From: Butyrivibrio sp. VCD2006
GTDB lineage: Bacteria; Bacillota; Clostridia; Lachnospirales; Lachnospiraceae
NCBI RefSeq assembly: GCF_000423925.1
Contig: NZ_AUIX01000022.1
Coordinates: 41,164 to 105,163, forward strand
Length of the DNA stretch: 64,000 nt
Direction: 5' to 3'
Part shown: positions 63,265 through 64,000 of the stretch, piece after piece
Numbering within the stretch: the stretch's first letter is position 1
How the letters are laid out: each line of letters begins with the position of its first letter
Made by a program: the position numbers and the translations under genes
The notes under the pieces: model-generated
What the model was told of the DNA's origin: nothing
Databases searched by the model: none
The model's input: the letters and a program-made list of their open reading frames with translations, nothing else

Positions 63265-63717
63265 ATGAATATTATGGAATTTATTGCTATGCCGCAGGTG
63301 ATTGTATCACTTGCGGTTTTAATAATACTCTTGTGGAGAATTGCGTCTGGTTTTACATACGGACTTATATCTGAGTTAATTGGAATAGCGGCATTAGCTA
63401 TAGGATTTGTGATCTTCTCTCTCTCGGCAGGAGCAATAGGTAAGCTTCTTCAAGGGAAGAACCTTCATTTGATAGAAACGATTATCGAACTTGCAATTAT
63501 CGTTGCAGTTTATCGTGTGATCCAGGGAATAGGAAAAGCTGCTACCGGTTCAAAGAAGATTCCGATACTTTCAACTGCAAATAAAGTGTTGGGCGGAGTC
63601 TTTGGAGCGTGTGAAACCTATATATGGGTAGCGCTGATACAGCATATTGTGGGCTATAATATAGGCGCTGCAATTAATTTTACAATTTCTGAATTAATTA
63701 GTTGCATTCATGTGTAA
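63265..63717 (+). CDS. CvpA-like membrane protein
   Basis: 150 residues with about four hydrophobic segments (VSLAVLIILLWRIASG, GLISELIGIAALAIG, LIETIIELAIIVAVYRV, and a C-terminal one). The R-x-x-x-G-F-x-x-G/L-x-x-E pattern is that of CvpA/colicin V production-type proteins. Role unknown in Firmicutes. It follows the DUF5711-like gene by 41 bases and ends the block. Confidence 0.78.
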   Translation: MNIMEFIAMPQVIVSLAVLIILLWRIASGFTYGLISELIGIAALAIGFVIFSLSAGAIGKLLQGKNLHLIETIIELAIIVAVYRVIQGIGKAATGSKKIPILSTANKVLGGVFGACETYIWVALIQHIVGYNIGAAINFTISELISCIHV

Positions 63718-63810
63718 GTGATGCTATAATCAATTTCGCTCACTTCGAGAGAGCACAAATAAGAGCTGATAACTACTTATAAAAAATCTCGAAAAAAATT
63801 AAAAAAGTTC

Positions 63811-63837
63811 TTGACAGAAAGCACACAACATGATAAT
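63811..63837 (+). promoter_or_regulatory. Strong promoter pointing out of the window (stable-RNA type)
   Basis: Perfect TTGACA with a -10 (GATAAT or TAATCT) 15-17 bases downstream, preceded by A-tracts (AAAAAATT) like an UP element. About 160 bases of untranslated sequence follow to the window edge without any open frame. Such promoters with long leaders are typical of rRNA operons. Confidence 0.55.
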
Positions 63838-64000
63838 CTATCAGAGTTGCGGCTGACAAGCCAAGACAAAGCACTTTGACAATAAAATAGTAATGCAACC
63901 CTGAAAATTCCAAAAAGAATATTCAGAGAACAAAACAACCTAACTAAAGGTAAAACGGACAGAACAAAAGCCAAGCTTAAGTTCTGGTCAGACGAACGAT

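Noticed and set aside
63876..63902. Second TTGACA in the right-edge leader
   Set aside because: No -10 sequence is present at suitable distance.

Overview
The window looks like chromosomal DNA from a low-to-moderate-GC anaerobic Firmicute, most likely a Lachnospiraceae member of the Butyrivibrio/Pseudobutyrivibrio type. This is an inference from the dnaX-ybaB-recR block, Firmicute-like Shine-Dalgarno sites and promoters, sugar ABC transporters fed by a GH3 glycosidase, rubredoxins, and the short intergenic hairpin repeats ending in CGGATGAGGG. Genus and species cannot be fixed from the sequence.

Layout. (1) 1-7553: plant-sugar use: the 3' part of a GH3 glycosidase, a PHP-family phosphatase, and a complete CUT1 sugar ABC transporter (ATPase, two permeases, solute-binding protein). 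(2) 7686-12771: a Glu/Thr-rich lipoprotein, an orphan YtfQ-like sugar-binding lipoprotein, then two leftward genes: a Ser-rich protein of unknown function and a methyl-accepting chemotaxis protein with a sigma-28-like promoter. (3) 13054-57326: a very large surface-polysaccharide locus. It holds many glycosyltransferases (GT2, GT4, GT-C and unusual mosaic ones), two separate Wzm/Wzt-type ABC export pairs, dTDP-sugar enzymes (RmlC, a 3,4-ketoisomerase, two DegT-type aminotransferases, GNAT acetyltransferases), an O-acyltransferase, and precursor enzymes GMD, GlmS and ManC. No Wzx/Wzy pair and no priming phosphosugar transferase is visible, so export is probably by the ABC route. The middle of the locus (about 20.3-45 kb) is visibly more AT-rich and carries passenger genes: an ATPase-TOPRIM pair resembling anti-phage systems, two AAA-ATPase/PD-(D/E)XK fusion proteins, and at 50.8-51.8 kb a flavin reductase-rubredoxin fusion plus a free-standing rubredoxin. 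(4) 57464-63717: tRNA-Ser(CGA), dnaX-ybaB-recR, galM, a DUF5711-like protein and a CvpA-like protein. A strong sigma-A type promoter follows and points out of the right edge.

Most notable observations. First, the ATPase-TOPRIM pair sits exactly between a GT2 gene and its usual DUF2304 partner, flanked by 96-bp direct repeats (4 mismatches) that leave a truncated copy of the DUF2304 start at the left junction: the footprint of an inserted defence-like cassette. Second, a family of intergenic hairpin repeats (two identical 99-bp copies, two short copies, and a 41-bp-period tandem array) sits directly before start codons, always in the same orientation, so that its GATGAGGG end can act as or next to the ribosome-binding site. 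Third, a 741-residue glycosyltransferase is made of two homologous halves. Fourth, a Fur/PerR-type operator overlaps the rubredoxin promoter.
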